DNA from: Mycobacterium bourgelatii | GTDB taxonomy: Bacteria; Actinomycetota; Actinomycetes; Mycobacteriales; Mycobacteriaceae | NCBI RefSeq assembly: GCF_010723575.1 | Contig: NZ_BLKZ01000002.1 | Coordinates: 744,001 to 808,000 of the forward strand | Direction of reading: 5' to 3' | Length of the DNA: 64,000 nt | In this document: positions 8,674 through 17,119 of the stretch, in pieces | Layout: the number at the start of each line of letters is the position of its first letter | Position numbering within the stretch: the stretch's first letter is position 1 | Program-made: the position numbers and the translations under genes | The notes under the pieces: model-generated | The model's input: the letters and a program-made list of their open reading frames with translations, nothing else | Told to the model about the DNA's origin: nothing | Database searches by the model: none

Positions 8674-9920
8674 CGGATGCGACCGTCCTGCGGGCCGCCC
8701 GCTGGGCTGACGTCGACACCGGCCAGGTTCGGTCCCCGGGAGTCGTCCTCGTCGAAGGACAGCGCATCGCGGCAATCAATCCGGAAGAGCCCCTGCCGGA
8801 TTCGGCGCCAGTCATCGATCTCGGCGATGCCACATTGTTGCCGGGCTTGATGGACATGGAAATCAACCTGCTCATCGGTGGCCCTGGCGGTCCCGAAGGT
8901 CTGCCGGCGCCGATGCACGGCGTTCAGGACGATCCGGCATATCGCACCCTGCGCGGTGCGGTCAACGCGCGCACCACGCTGGAAGCCGGGTTCACCACCG
9001 TGCGCAACCTCGGACTGATGGTGAAGACGGGCGGCTACCTGCTCGACGTCGCGTTGCAGCGCGCCATCGACCAAGGCTGGCACGTCGGACCCCGCATCTA
9101 CCCCGCGGGCCACGCCGTCACCCCCTACGGAGGGCACCTGGATCCGACGGTCTTCCAGCGGTTGGCGCCGGGGATCATGCCGCTATCGATTGCCGAGGGC
9201 ATCGCCAACGGGGTGCCGGATGTAATCGCCTGTGTCCGTTACCAAATCCGTCACGGCGCCAAACTGATCAAGGTGTCGGCGTCGGGCGGGGTGATGTCGC
9301 ACAGCACGTCGCCGGGTGCTCAGCAGTACTCCGACGCCGAATTCGCCGCGATCGCCGACGAGGCGCATCGGGCGGGGGTGCGCGTCGCCGCCCACGCCGT
9401 CGGCGACGCCGCCATCCAGGCGTGCATCAGGGCTGGAATCGACTGCATCGAACACGGTTTCCTGGCCAGCGACGAGACGATCCAGATGATGGTCGACCAC
9501 GGCACCTTCCTGGTCTCCACCACCTATCTGACCGATGCGATGGCCATCGACCGCATCGCGCCCGAACTCCGCAAGAAGGCCGAGGACGTCTTCCCAAAGG
9601 CAAAGGCGATGCTGCCCAAGGCTATTGCCGCTGGCGTGCGTATCGCATGTGGCTCCGACGCGCCGGCAATTCCGCATGGCCAGAACGCCAAGGAACTCGA
9701 GGCCTTGGTATCTCGCGGCATGACGCCGATGCAAGCGATCCGGGCCGCCACGGTGGTGGCCGCCGAACTCGTCGAAGCCGACCACGAATTGGGCCGCCTC
9801 GCACCCGGGTACCTCGCCGATATCATTGCCGTTCCCGGTGATCCATCCCAGGACATCACCGCAACCCAGAACGTCACGTTCGTCATGAAGGACGGACAGA
9901 TCTCTAAGGCGCCGGCATGA
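8670..9920 (+). CDS. amidohydrolase-family protein lacking the HxH motif
   Basis: 416 residues from the ATG at 8670, coupled to the preceding gene by ATGA. It resembles imidazolonepropionase/Xaa-Pro dipeptidase-type amidohydrolases: a small beta-sandwich at the N-terminus, then a TIM barrel. Later ligands are present: LIKVSASGG (carboxylated lysine position), AAHAVGD, CIEHG and CGSDAPAIPHG. The strand-1 motif, normally DxHxH after PGLxD, reads GLMDMEINLL, so both histidines are replaced (E and N). The enzyme may bind one metal, use another mode, or belong to a subgroup with this variant. In an operon with a Rieske oxygenase it could hydrolyse an amide or lactam intermediate. Confidence 0.8.
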   Translation: MTDATVLRAARWADVDTGQVRSPGVVLVEGQRIAAINPEEPLPDSAPVIDLGDATLLPGLMDMEINLLIGGPGGPEGLPAPMHGVQDDPAYRTLRGAVNARTTLEAGFTTVRNLGLMVKTGGYLLDVALQRAIDQGWHVGPRIYPAGHAVTPYGGHLDPTVFQRLAPGIMPLSIAEGIANGVPDVIACVRYQIRHGAKLIKVSASGGVMSHSTSPGAQQYSDAEFAAIADEAHRAGVRVAAHAVGDAAIQACIRAGIDCIEHGFLASDETIQMMVDHGTFLVSTTYLTDAMAIDRIAPELRKKAEDVFPKAKAMLPKAIAAGVRIACGSDAPAIPHGQNAKELEALVSRGMTPMQAIRAATVVAAELVEADHELGRLAPGYLADIIAVPGDPSQDITATQNVTFVMKDGQISKAPA

Positions 9921-10390
9921 GTGATCAAGAGTTGGATCCGGCAATGGAACTCACCGAGAACCTTCTGTGGTTGCTCAAGCAGGCGTTCTATTTCTCGCTG
10001 ACCACCGTTAACGACGCGGTCAGTGGGCACGGTGTCAGCACCGCCCAAATCGGTGTGCTGCGGCAGCTTTTGAATTACCCCGGGCTGTCCGGCGCCGAAC
10101 TTGCCCGTCGATTGTTGATCTCGCCGCAAGGCGTACAGCTGGCCGTAACGGCGCTGGAGCGGCGCGGCCTGGTGGAACGCAGGCAGGACCCGCAGCACAA
10201 GCGGATTCTGCGGACCTATCTCACCGACGAAGGCCGAAGCGTGGTCACGACGGTGATCAGCGACGCCGTGGCCGCCCACGAGAAGGTGTTCGGCGTGCTG
10301 AGCGCCGAGGAACAGCAGACGCTGCGTGACCTGCTGGGGAGGGTGGTCGAAAAGGGTACTGGTCATGAGCTTTTCAAGGACCACGTGTAG
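9917..10390 (+). CDS. MarR-family transcriptional regulator
   Basis: A 157-residue winged-helix regulator. Its helix-turn-helix and wing are seen in LSGAELARRLLISPQGVQLAVTALERRGLVERRQDPQHKR, with dimerisation helices on both sides. The ATG overlaps the amidohydrolase stop (ATGA), so it is the last gene of the Rieske cluster A operon. MarR proteins usually repress their own operon and release DNA on binding a phenolic or carboxylic ligand. The palindromes at 6940 and 13519 are candidate targets. Confidence 0.88.
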   Translation: MSDQELDPAMELTENLLWLLKQAFYFSLTTVNDAVSGHGVSTAQIGVLRQLLNYPGLSGAELARRLLISPQGVQLAVTALERRGLVERRQDPQHKRILRTYLTDEGRSVVTTVISDAVAAHEKVFGVLSAEEQQTLRDLLGRVVEKGTGHELFKDHV

Positions 10391-10727
10391 GGCGCGGGGC
10401 GGGCGTTTATCTCATGGTCGTCGCTTGACGATGTGTTAGCGGGGAGAGAGCGACGAGTCGAATACGGTGGATCCCTGAATGTATGGCCGAACCGAGGGGC
10501 GAAATAGTAAATTGGTATGTACCAGGCGACCGCATCCAACACATTGTCCGGCGGTGCCGAATCAACACTAGGATTCTGAGGGGCTGGCTTCCGCTTGCAT
10601 TGCAGCCGAATGCCACCTAGTTCAGGGGTATCGCCGGAACCCAGCAGGATGCCGCTCGCCGGGTAGGGAAACACTAGTCGCCGCGGTCACAGCGAAGCGG
10701 GCCTGAATTAGTTGAATTATGCAGTCG
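10391..10727. other. non-coding gap of lower GC
   Basis: Convergent gap between the MarR gene and the unknown gene on the minus strand. I find no convincing gene, tRNA or strong terminator. GC content appears lower than in the surroundings. Confidence 0.5.
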
Positions 10728-12137
10728 TCAAGAGCTTTTCGCGCGTTTGAGCTTAGCGTTGCAGTTCGTGCATTGGAAGGTATTTGCGCTTATGGGCACC
10801 TGCTGAGTGTGTTTGCACTTGGCGCACCTGACTTTCGTCGTTTTCTCGCGGGCTTGTTGGATTTGGCTCTTGATTTCCCGGTATGCCTGCACACGGGCCA
10901 TCACCGCGTCTACCGCCGAGGAGGTGGGCGTGGGGTCTGGTGTGGCCTCGATCCCGTAGAGCATGGCGGCCAACTTCGCATGCAACTCGGCGCGCTGTTC
11001 GGCGACCCGAGCGTCCTCGCGGTCAGTCTGAAATGATTTATCAATCTGTTGTGCTTCAATGGCGCATTTCTTGATGAGGTCAACCCGCTCTATAGCGGCG
11101 CGCTCTAAGTCAGCGGCGGTGGTGGTGGCCTCGGCGAGGATTCTGTGGTCTTCGGCACTGGGTTTTTCAAGTGAGGACAGCGTTTTGGCCAACTCGTGTA
11201 GTGAATGCGCCTTCTCGAACGAGTCGGCGATCTGTTGGATGTCAGCACTGAAGTCGACATCGCCCAGCCAACCTTCGCGCGCCGCTTCGGATTGCGTCAC
11301 GGCTTTAACGGCACTCAGCACGGATTCCATGCGTGCGGCATTTTCTTTGCCGAGGGTAACGATGCGCCGTTGTTTATCACTGACCTGCTGCCGAGGTGGA
11401 GCGCTAGCTGCAGCGTCTAGACGAACGTCGCCGAATTTCTGGCGATACTCCCGCGGCAATGCTGCGACGGCTTTGGTATACGCAATCTCGGCGTCGATGA
11501 CTTTCGGGTCATTTTCGGCGGCGGCAAAATCTTGCTTGGCCTTGGCTATCAACCGGGGCAACAGAGGGGCATTGGCAGCAGCGGCGCGGGCGGCATTGTT
11601 AACTTGTGCCGCAAACGAGAACGCGGCTGGACCAGGGGTGCTGTTGTAGGAGGTAGCTTCGATAACGCCGACGCCGGAAACCTCGGGTCCTTCAATCACA
11701 ATGTAGGCGCTGCCGTGAACCTTTTCCGTCTTCTTTGGCGCAGCAAGCGAGAAGACCCCCAAGGTCACCATGCGCGTGGCAGTGAGTCGTTGGGACACCG
11801 TAACCGAGGATTCATCCGCTGCAGTCGCCTTTACGCCGATCAGGGATCCAGAGCTTTGCGGTGTGGAGATCCAGCGTTCGTAAAGCGTTATTCCACCTGC
11901 AGCACCTAGCCTCCGCCCCTTCACATCCTGCAGATTCTGCAGGTGCAAGCGCGCCTGCTCGACATCTCTGGCGTGTTGCTTGCGGGCACGTCGCCACTCC
12001 GACCGCAACCGCTTAGCCTCCCTGATAGCAACCCTTGTGTCCTCAGGTATCTTCCCATTAGTACGTGCAACCCAGATGGCGTAGATGATTCCGGCGGTCA
12101 GTGCAACCGCCACCAATCCGAGGATCCACCAGCCCAT
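10728..12137 (-). CDS. membrane-anchored coiled-coil protein with C-terminal zinc ribbon
   Basis: Unknown family. The ATG at 12137 (AGAGGCGG before it) was preferred to a TTG 60 bp upstream, giving 469 residues. Residues 2-23 form one membrane helix, followed by a charged helical stretch (AIREAKRLRSEWRRARKQHARDVEQARLHLQ). A beta-rich segment near VTVSQRLTATRMVTLGVFSLA faintly recalls DUF4429/PH-like lipid-binding modules. A long helical part follows, and the C-terminus has CAKC and CTNC pairs, a zinc ribbon. It stands alone between two non-coding gaps, and its codon use is less GC-biased than its neighbours, which suggests a later arrival. Confidence 0.65.
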   Translation of the reverse strand: MGWWILGLVAVALTAGIIYAIWVARTNGKIPEDTRVAIREAKRLRSEWRRARKQHARDVEQARLHLQNLQDVKGRRLGAAGGITLYERWISTPQSSGSLIGVKATAADESSVTVSQRLTATRMVTLGVFSLAAPKKTEKVHGSAYIVIEGPEVSGVGVIEATSYNSTPGPAAFSFAAQVNNAARAAAANAPLLPRLIAKAKQDFAAAENDPKVIDAEIAYTKAVAALPREYRQKFGDVRLDAAASAPPRQQVSDKQRRIVTLGKENAARMESVLSAVKAVTQSEAAREGWLGDVDFSADIQQIADSFEKAHSLHELAKTLSSLEKPSAEDHRILAEATTTAADLERAAIERVDLIKKCAIEAQQIDKSFQTDREDARVAEQRAELHAKLAAMLYGIEATPDPTPTSSAVDAVMARVQAYREIKSQIQQAREKTTKVRCAKCKHTQQVPISANTFQCTNCNAKLKRAKSS

Positions 12138-12559
12138 CTGACCGCCTCTGTAGTGATACCCGCCAAACCCAGCTGATTGCGTTGCCCAGCCGGTCAAAGT
12201 GTACGACCGTTGAACGTTGACGAATATGCCGAAGTCACATTACAAAGTGCCAAAGTCGGAAGAGTTCGAAATCTTACGATCACGTCAATTCCGCTATTTG
12301 GCGTTATCTCTGGGCGCATTGGAGGCCCACGCCCCGCAAATAAGGCCTGGGGCAACGCAACCACTAGCCATTGGTCGCACCACGCCGTCTGGGCCGACTA
12401 GGAGTTCTTCCATTGCAACGGATACACGCTGGCGCCGGTGGAGGAAATCATCACCGCAGACTCGACGGCCGACAGCCGAATTGGGTTAATGTTTGCCTGC
12501 TGTAGGAACCCGGCTACTCGGTTACGCGATTGCGCGCACGCGACGAGTGAGAGGAATCG
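12138..12559. other. divergent intergenic region, lower GC in its first half
   Basis: Holds the promoters of the minus-strand unknown gene and the plus-strand transporter. Apart from a possible gene remnant at 12398-12511 I see nothing coding. Confidence 0.5.
12398..12511 (-). pseudogene. possible 3' remnant of a gene
   Basis: An open minus-strand stretch of 37 codons ends at a TAG. It contains NPIRLSAVESAVMISSTGAS and then a short aromatic tail, which look like a real protein C-terminus. No start or ribosome site lies upstream before the transporter promoter. The family is not recognised, and a chance open frame remains possible. Confidence 0.2.
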
Positions 12560-13453
12560 ATGACCCAGGGTCTGGTGGTGTTGCTGGCGTTGCTCGCCGC
12601 GGTGTGCATGGCGATCGGGATCGTGGTCCGCCAGCGCGCCACCATCGACGTTCCGCACGAGTACGGTGTCAGCGCTCATATGCTGACGACCCTGCTGCGC
12701 AAGCGACTCTGGTGGCTGGGCAGCGGGGTGGCGGTGGCGGGTTACGGCTTTCAAGCTCTCGCCTTGACCAAGGGTTCCATCTTGCTGGTGCAGCCGTTGA
12801 TGGTGTCGTCGTTGCTGTTCGCGTTGCCGTTGAGCGCCCGGCTGGCAGGTCGGCGGGTAACGCGGACCGAATGGTTGTGGGCGCTGCTGCTCACGGCAGC
12901 GTTGGCGGCTTTTGTGGCGCTGGCGCGGCCGAAGCACGGCGATTACGTCGGCAACTGGGTGGCGTGGGCGGTGGTGGCGGCCGTGCTGACGCCACTCATC
13001 ATCGGATGCGTGCTCGTAGGAGCCCGATCAGCCGGCCAGCGGCGCGCAGTGTTGCTCTCGGTCGCAGTCGGAGTGTTGTTCGGGGTGGTGGCGACGTTGA
13101 CCAAGGTGGTCATGCACGTGGCGGCCTCCAACGGGCCGGCCGCGCTCGTAGGCCTACCGGGGTTCTACGTGCTCGTCGCGGTAGGTCTGCTGGCGACGTT
13201 GCTACAGCAGTCCGCCTTCCACGCTGGCGCGCTGAAGGTGTCGGTCCCGACCATGCTCGTGCTGGAACCCGTGGTTGCTGTGCTGCTGAGTTCGCTGGTC
13301 TTCGGGGAACATTTGACGCTGTCCGGCGTCCGGGCGGTGGTCCTGCCGATCGTGGTCGTTGCGATGGCCGCGGCGACGATCGCGCTCGCCCGCGATGAGG
13401 GTGCGTACGAAGACCAACTCGAGGCTGAGCTGGCACAGCACGACTCGTCCTAG
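12560..13453 (+). CDS. DMT/EamA-type membrane transporter
   Basis: A 297-residue integral membrane protein with about nine or ten hydrophobic helices and the two-fold arrangement of the drug/metabolite transporter superfamily, for example KGSILLVQPLMVSSLLFALPLS and its counterpart VSVPTMLVLEPVVAVLLSS. The charged C-terminus is probably cytoplasmic. A GAGAGGA ribosome site precedes the ATG. The substrate is unknown; proximity to cluster B suggests, but does not show, export or import of a related metabolite. Confidence 0.8.
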   Translation: MTQGLVVLLALLAAVCMAIGIVVRQRATIDVPHEYGVSAHMLTTLLRKRLWWLGSGVAVAGYGFQALALTKGSILLVQPLMVSSLLFALPLSARLAGRRVTRTEWLWALLLTAALAAFVALARPKHGDYVGNWVAWAVVAAVLTPLIIGCVLVGARSAGQRRAVLLSVAVGVLFGVVATLTKVVMHVAASNGPAALVGLPGFYVLVAVGLLATLLQQSAFHAGALKVSVPTMLVLEPVVAVLLSSLVFGEHLTLSGVRAVVLPIVVVAMAAATIALARDEGAYEDQLEAELAQHDSS

Positions 13454-13518
13454 TCCCGCCCCTCAAATCGAGACCTCCAGCCCGGCGCGGACGGGACAAA
13501 TGCTGCAGCTTGATACCA

Positions 13519-13536
13519 ATCACAAGTACTTGATAC
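13519..13536. promoter_or_regulatory. candidate MarR operator upstream of Rieske cluster B
   Basis: ATCACAAGTACTTGATAC matches 15 of 18 positions of GTATCAAGTACTTGATAC. An additional direct copy of CTTGATAC lies at 13509-13516, exactly 20 bp (two helical turns) from the one at 13529. The site ends 11 bp before the ferredoxin ATG, so binding would block transcription or initiation. Confidence 0.5.
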
Positions 13537-13547
13537 TGTGGACTGCG

Positions 13548-13859
13548 ATGCATGATCCCGCGCCGGCCGTTGCCGACAGTGTCGTCACAGAAGCGGTAAC
13601 CATCGAGTTGAATCGTCGCTCGATCACGGTCGCTTACAACGACGGCGAAACCGTGCTGCAGACAGCCCGCATGGCCGGCCTGCAACCCCCGTCATCGTGC
13701 GAAATCGGTTCCTGCGGAACATGTATGGCCCGCTTGACCGAGGGCTGCGTCCAGATGCTGAACAACGACGCGCTTGAGGCCGACGAGGTTGCGGAGGGCT
13801 GGATCCTGACCTGCCAGTCGTTGCCGACCAGCCGCACGATTCGGGTGATCTATGAGTAA
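13548..13859 (+). CDS. plant-type 2Fe-2S ferredoxin
   Basis: Electron-transfer protein of 103 residues; the ATG at 13548 is the last that leaves a complete domain. Cluster ligands are C51, C56, C59 and C89 (Cx4Cx2C...C). It starts cluster B and overlaps the SDR gene by 8 bp. It is the obvious electron donor for the Rieske oxygenase two genes downstream, and perhaps for copy A. No cognate reductase is encoded in the window. Confidence 0.88.
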   Translation: MHDPAPAVADSVVTEAVTIELNRRSITVAYNDGETVLQTARMAGLQPPSSCEIGSCGTCMARLTEGCVQMLNNDALEADEVAEGWILTCQSLPTSRTIRVIYE

Positions 13860-14610
13860 GCAGACTGTGAGCCGGGTGGCGGTCGTGACCGGGGGTGCCT
13901 CTGGCATGGGTGAGGACACCTGCCACGAGCTCGGCCGGCGCGGGCACAAGGTCGCGGTGCTCGACATCAATGAGCAAGCCGCGCAACGTGTTGCCGAAGA
14001 CCTGCGGGCAGATGGCGTCCAAGCCGTCGGCGTCGGCGTCGACGTCACCGATCGCCCCGGCGTCGAGCAGGCCTTCGACAAGGTGCGCAGCGAATTCGGC
14101 CCGGTGTCGATCCTGGTGACCAGTGCGGGAGTGTTCGGTTTTTCCCCGTTTGCCGATATCACCGCCGAATCCTGGGCCAGAATCATCGATGTCAACCTGA
14201 CGGGGACGTTCCATTGCTGCCAGGTGGCATTGCCGGACATGGTGGCCGCGAAATGGGGTCGGATCGTCATGATCTCGTCGTCGAGCGCGCAGCGCGGCTC
14301 ACCGTTCGCCGCCCACTACGCGGCGTCCAAAGGGGCCGTCATCACCCTGACCAAGTCGCTGGCCCGCGAATACGCACCGCATGGCATCACGGTCAACAAC
14401 ATCCCGCCCTCGGGCATCGAGACACCCATGCAGCACGCGGCGCAAGCGGCGGGATACCTGAAATCCAATGAAGAGATCGCCGCCAACATCCCGATGCGAC
14501 ACCTGGGCACCGGCGCCGACATCGCCGCCGCGGTCGGGTTTCTGTGCTCGGAGGAGGCCGGCTTCATCACCGGTCAGGTGCTCGGCGTTAACGGCGGCGC
14601 GGTGATGTGA
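13852..14610 (+). CDS. short-chain dehydrogenase/reductase
   Basis: NAD(P)-dependent oxidoreductase of 252 residues, the classical SDR length. The cofactor loop is TGGASGMG (residues 13-20), the structural motif is TSAG in place of NNAG, the catalytic serine lies in ISSSSAQRG, and the YxxxK pair is Y156/K160. Its gene overlaps the ferredoxin gene and is followed after 15 bp by the Rieske gene with a strong GGAGG site. It probably oxidises an alcohol intermediate of the pathway. Confidence 0.9.
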   Translation: MSKQTVSRVAVVTGGASGMGEDTCHELGRRGHKVAVLDINEQAAQRVAEDLRADGVQAVGVGVDVTDRPGVEQAFDKVRSEFGPVSILVTSAGVFGFSPFADITAESWARIIDVNLTGTFHCCQVALPDMVAAKWGRIVMISSSSAQRGSPFAAHYAASKGAVITLTKSLAREYAPHGITVNNIPPSGIETPMQHAAQAAGYLKSNEEIAANIPMRHLGTGADIAAAVGFLCSEEAGFITGQVLGVNGGAVM

Positions 14611-14625
14611 GGCAGGAGGTGCAGC

Positions 14626-15906
14626 GTGGCCAGAGAGGGTAGACCCGCCGAAGGATCTTGGACCGAGCATTACCCCGAACTCGGAACCGGTCCAGTCTCA
14701 TTCAAGGACTCCACCTCACCGGAGTTCTTCGAACTGGAACGCGAGGCCGTGTTCAAACGAGCTTGGCTCAATGTGGCCCGGGTGGAGGAACTTCCGCGCG
14801 TCGGAAGCTATGTGACCAAGGAAATCGAAGTCGCGCGCGCCTCGGTCCTGCTCGTCAAGGGCCGCGACGAGAAGATCCGCGCGTTCTACAACGTCTGCCG
14901 CCACCGCGGAAACAAACTGGTGTGGAACGACTTTCCCGATCGCGAAACGCGCGGGACGTGCCGCCAGTTCACCTGCAAGTACCACGGGTGGCGCTACAGC
15001 CTGGACGGTGCGCTCACCTTTGTGCAACAGCAGTCGGAGTTCTTCGACCTCGACCCCGCCGACTACGGCCTGAGTCCGGTGCACTGCGATGTGTGGAAGG
15101 GGTTTGTTTTCATCAACTTTGACCCCGAACCGCGACAAACCCTACGCGAGTTCCTCGGTCCGATGATCACCGGCTTGGACGACTACCCATTCGACAAGTT
15201 GACCGAGCGTTACGGCTGGGTCGCTCATAACAACAGCAACTGGAAGATCTTCGCCGACGCGTTCCAGGAGTACTACCACGTGCCCTCGCTGCACCCACAG
15301 CAGGTGCCGCCCGAGGTGCGTGTCCCGAACGCCGGATTCACCTGCGGCCATTTCCAACTCGACGGTCCGCACCGGCTGGTGTCGACTGCCGGGCGACGAC
15401 GCTGGTTGCTACCGCCCGAATACATGTACCCCATCGAACGGGCCACTCGCAGTGGCTTGGTCGGGCCGTGGCGCACCCCCGACATCGGTGAGCTACCGGC
15501 GGGGCTCAATCCCGGCGGCATAGAACCGTGGGGTATCAGCAACTTTCAAATCTTCCCCAACACCGAAATCCTCATCTATGGCGGTTGGTACCTGCTCTAC
15601 CGGTACTGGCCAACCTCGTACAACACCCATCGGTTCGAGGCCTACACCTACTTCCACCCGGCTCGCACGGTGCGCGAGCGAATCGAACACGAAGTGGCGT
15701 CGGTGGTGCTCAAGGAGTTCGCACTGCAGGACGCCGGCATGCTGGGCGGCACGCAAGCCGCCCTGGAGTACGGCATCGTCGAGGACTTCCCCCTCAACGA
15801 CCAGGAGATCCTGGTGCGGCACCTGCACAAGGTCGTCGTCGACTGGGTCGAGGCGTACCAACACGAAACCCAACGCGCAACCACCGCGGCCCCGGCAGGA
15901 GTCTGA
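14626..15906 (+). CDS. Rieske non-heme iron oxygenase, catalytic subunit (copy B)
   Basis: A 426-residue paralogue of the protein at 7058. C91/H93 begin the Rieske site, FTCKYH completes it, and D211, H218 and H223 surround the catalytic iron; the ligand spacing is identical in the two copies. A GGCAGGAGGT site precedes the GTG start. Copies A and B share long identical blocks (for example EGSWTxHYPELGTGPVS and CRHRGNKLVWND), which indicates duplication with divergence in the substrate-binding half. Confidence 0.88.
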   Translation: MAREGRPAEGSWTEHYPELGTGPVSFKDSTSPEFFELEREAVFKRAWLNVARVEELPRVGSYVTKEIEVARASVLLVKGRDEKIRAFYNVCRHRGNKLVWNDFPDRETRGTCRQFTCKYHGWRYSLDGALTFVQQQSEFFDLDPADYGLSPVHCDVWKGFVFINFDPEPRQTLREFLGPMITGLDDYPFDKLTERYGWVAHNNSNWKIFADAFQEYYHVPSLHPQQVPPEVRVPNAGFTCGHFQLDGPHRLVSTAGRRRWLLPPEYMYPIERATRSGLVGPWRTPDIGELPAGLNPGGIEPWGISNFQIFPNTEILIYGGWYLLYRYWPTSYNTHRFEAYTYFHPARTVRERIEHEVASVVLKEFALQDAGMLGGTQAALEYGIVEDFPLNDQEILVRHLHKVVVDWVEAYQHETQRATTAAPAGV

Positions 15907-15908
15907 AA

Positions 15909-16244
15909 ATGTCAGAATCCCTGTTGCCCAGCGCCTTTGCTGAACTGGAAGAGTACGCCCGGGTCTGGTGTCTGGCCACCGAGACCGAGCGCTGGAACAA
16001 GCGGGTGAACAGCAGCATGGTCGACATGCGCGAGTTCTACGACGCGTTCTTCCCCCGGCTCGAGGAAGCCATCGAGTACTGCGACAAATTCCCCCTCGAC
16101 GACCTGCCCGACGACGCGCTCAACCTGCTGCACCTGATCTATTCGCTGATCATGGTCGCCATGGCGGTGGAGATCATGCACCAGCCGCTCCCCACCGATG
16201 CCGCGGACGCGGTCATGATCCGCACCGACGAGCCGGTGCCCTGA
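15909..16244 (+). CDS. small helical protein paired with Rieske oxygenase (copy B)
   Basis: A 111-residue paralogue of the protein at 8335, starting 3 bp after the Rieske stop. The shared core is YCDKFPLDDLPDDALNLLHLIYS. The family is unknown to me. Strict genetic linkage to the oxygenase in both clusters supports a role as partner or accessory subunit. It is not homologous in appearance to the classical beta subunit of ring-hydroxylating dioxygenases, which is larger and cone-shaped. Confidence 0.75.
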   Translation: MSESLLPSAFAELEEYARVWCLATETERWNKRVNSSMVDMREFYDAFFPRLEEAIEYCDKFPLDDLPDDALNLLHLIYSLIMVAMAVEIMHQPLPTDAADAVMIRTDEPVP

Positions 16245-16267
16245 TATTCGCTCAGAAAGGACAGACG

Positions 16268-17113
16268 ATGAGTCTGCTGACCATCACCAAGCTCAGCGAG
16301 TCCGTCGGCGCTGAGGTCACCGGCCTGGACCCCACCCACCTGGCGGACAACGACGCGATCGGGGACGCAATCCTGGAAGCGTTGGAAGACAACGGAGTCC
16401 TGGTCTTCCGCGGGCTCAATCTCTCGCCCGAAGACCAGGTCGTGTTCTGCCGTCGGCTCGGCGAGATCGATCACAGCTCCGATGGCCACCACCCCGTCGC
16501 CGGCATCTATCCGATCACGCTGGACAAGTCGAAGAACGCCTCGGCGGACTACCTGAAGGCGACGTTCGACTGGCACATCGACGGGTGCACGCCCATTGGG
16601 GACGACTATCCGCAGAAGGCCACCGTCCTTTCGGCGGTTCACGTCGCCGAAAAGGGCGGCGAAACCGAATTCGCCAACTCCTACGCCGCCTACGATGCAC
16701 TGACCGACGAAGAGAAGGAACGATTCGCCACGCTGCGCGTCGTCCACTCCCTGGAAGCGTCCCAACGGCGAGTCACGCCGAACCCCACCCCGGAACTGTT
16801 GGCGCGCTGGCGCTCTCGCCGTACCCACGCACACCCGTTGGTGTGGACCCATCGCAGCGGCCGCAAGTCCCTGGTGTTGGGTGCCTCCGCCGACTACATC
16901 GTTGGCATGGACCTCGACGAAGGTCGAGCCCTGCTCGACGAGCTGCTGAAGCGAGCCACGGAGCGCGACAAGGTGTACAGCCATTCCTGGTCGGTCGGGG
17001 ACACGGTGATCTGGGACAACCGCGGGGTGCTGCATCGAGCGGCACCGTACGACCCCGACTCGCCCCGGGAAATGCTGCGCACTACCGTGCTCGGTGATGA
17101 ACCGATCCAATAG
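16268..17113 (+). CDS. TauD/TfdA-type Fe(II)/2-oxoglutarate dioxygenase
   Basis: 281 residues from the ATG at 16268, which has an AAAGGA site. The iron facial triad is visible as WHID (H103, D105) and LHRA (H256), with the oxoglutarate-binding arginine probably in the following SPREMLRTT. The N-terminus AEVTGLDPTH is typical of TauD. It oxidises or cleaves a substrate with decarboxylation of 2-oxoglutarate. Placed between a Rieske oxygenase and two acyl-CoA dehydrogenases, it likely acts on the same catabolic substrate; taurine or a phenoxy acid is only one option. Confidence 0.87.
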   Translation: MSLLTITKLSESVGAEVTGLDPTHLADNDAIGDAILEALEDNGVLVFRGLNLSPEDQVVFCRRLGEIDHSSDGHHPVAGIYPITLDKSKNASADYLKATFDWHIDGCTPIGDDYPQKATVLSAVHVAEKGGETEFANSYAAYDALTDEEKERFATLRVVHSLEASQRRVTPNPTPELLARWRSRRTHAHPLVWTHRSGRKSLVLGASADYIVGMDLDEGRALLDELLKRATERDKVYSHSWSVGDTVIWDNRGVLHRAAPYDPDSPREMLRTTVLGDEPIQ

Positions 17114-17119
17114 TCCGAC

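Noticed and set aside
13509..13516. Direct repeat CTTGATAC as an independent promoter element
   Set aside because: It is better explained as an extra half site of the palindrome at 13519-13536; no -10 or -35 pair fits it.
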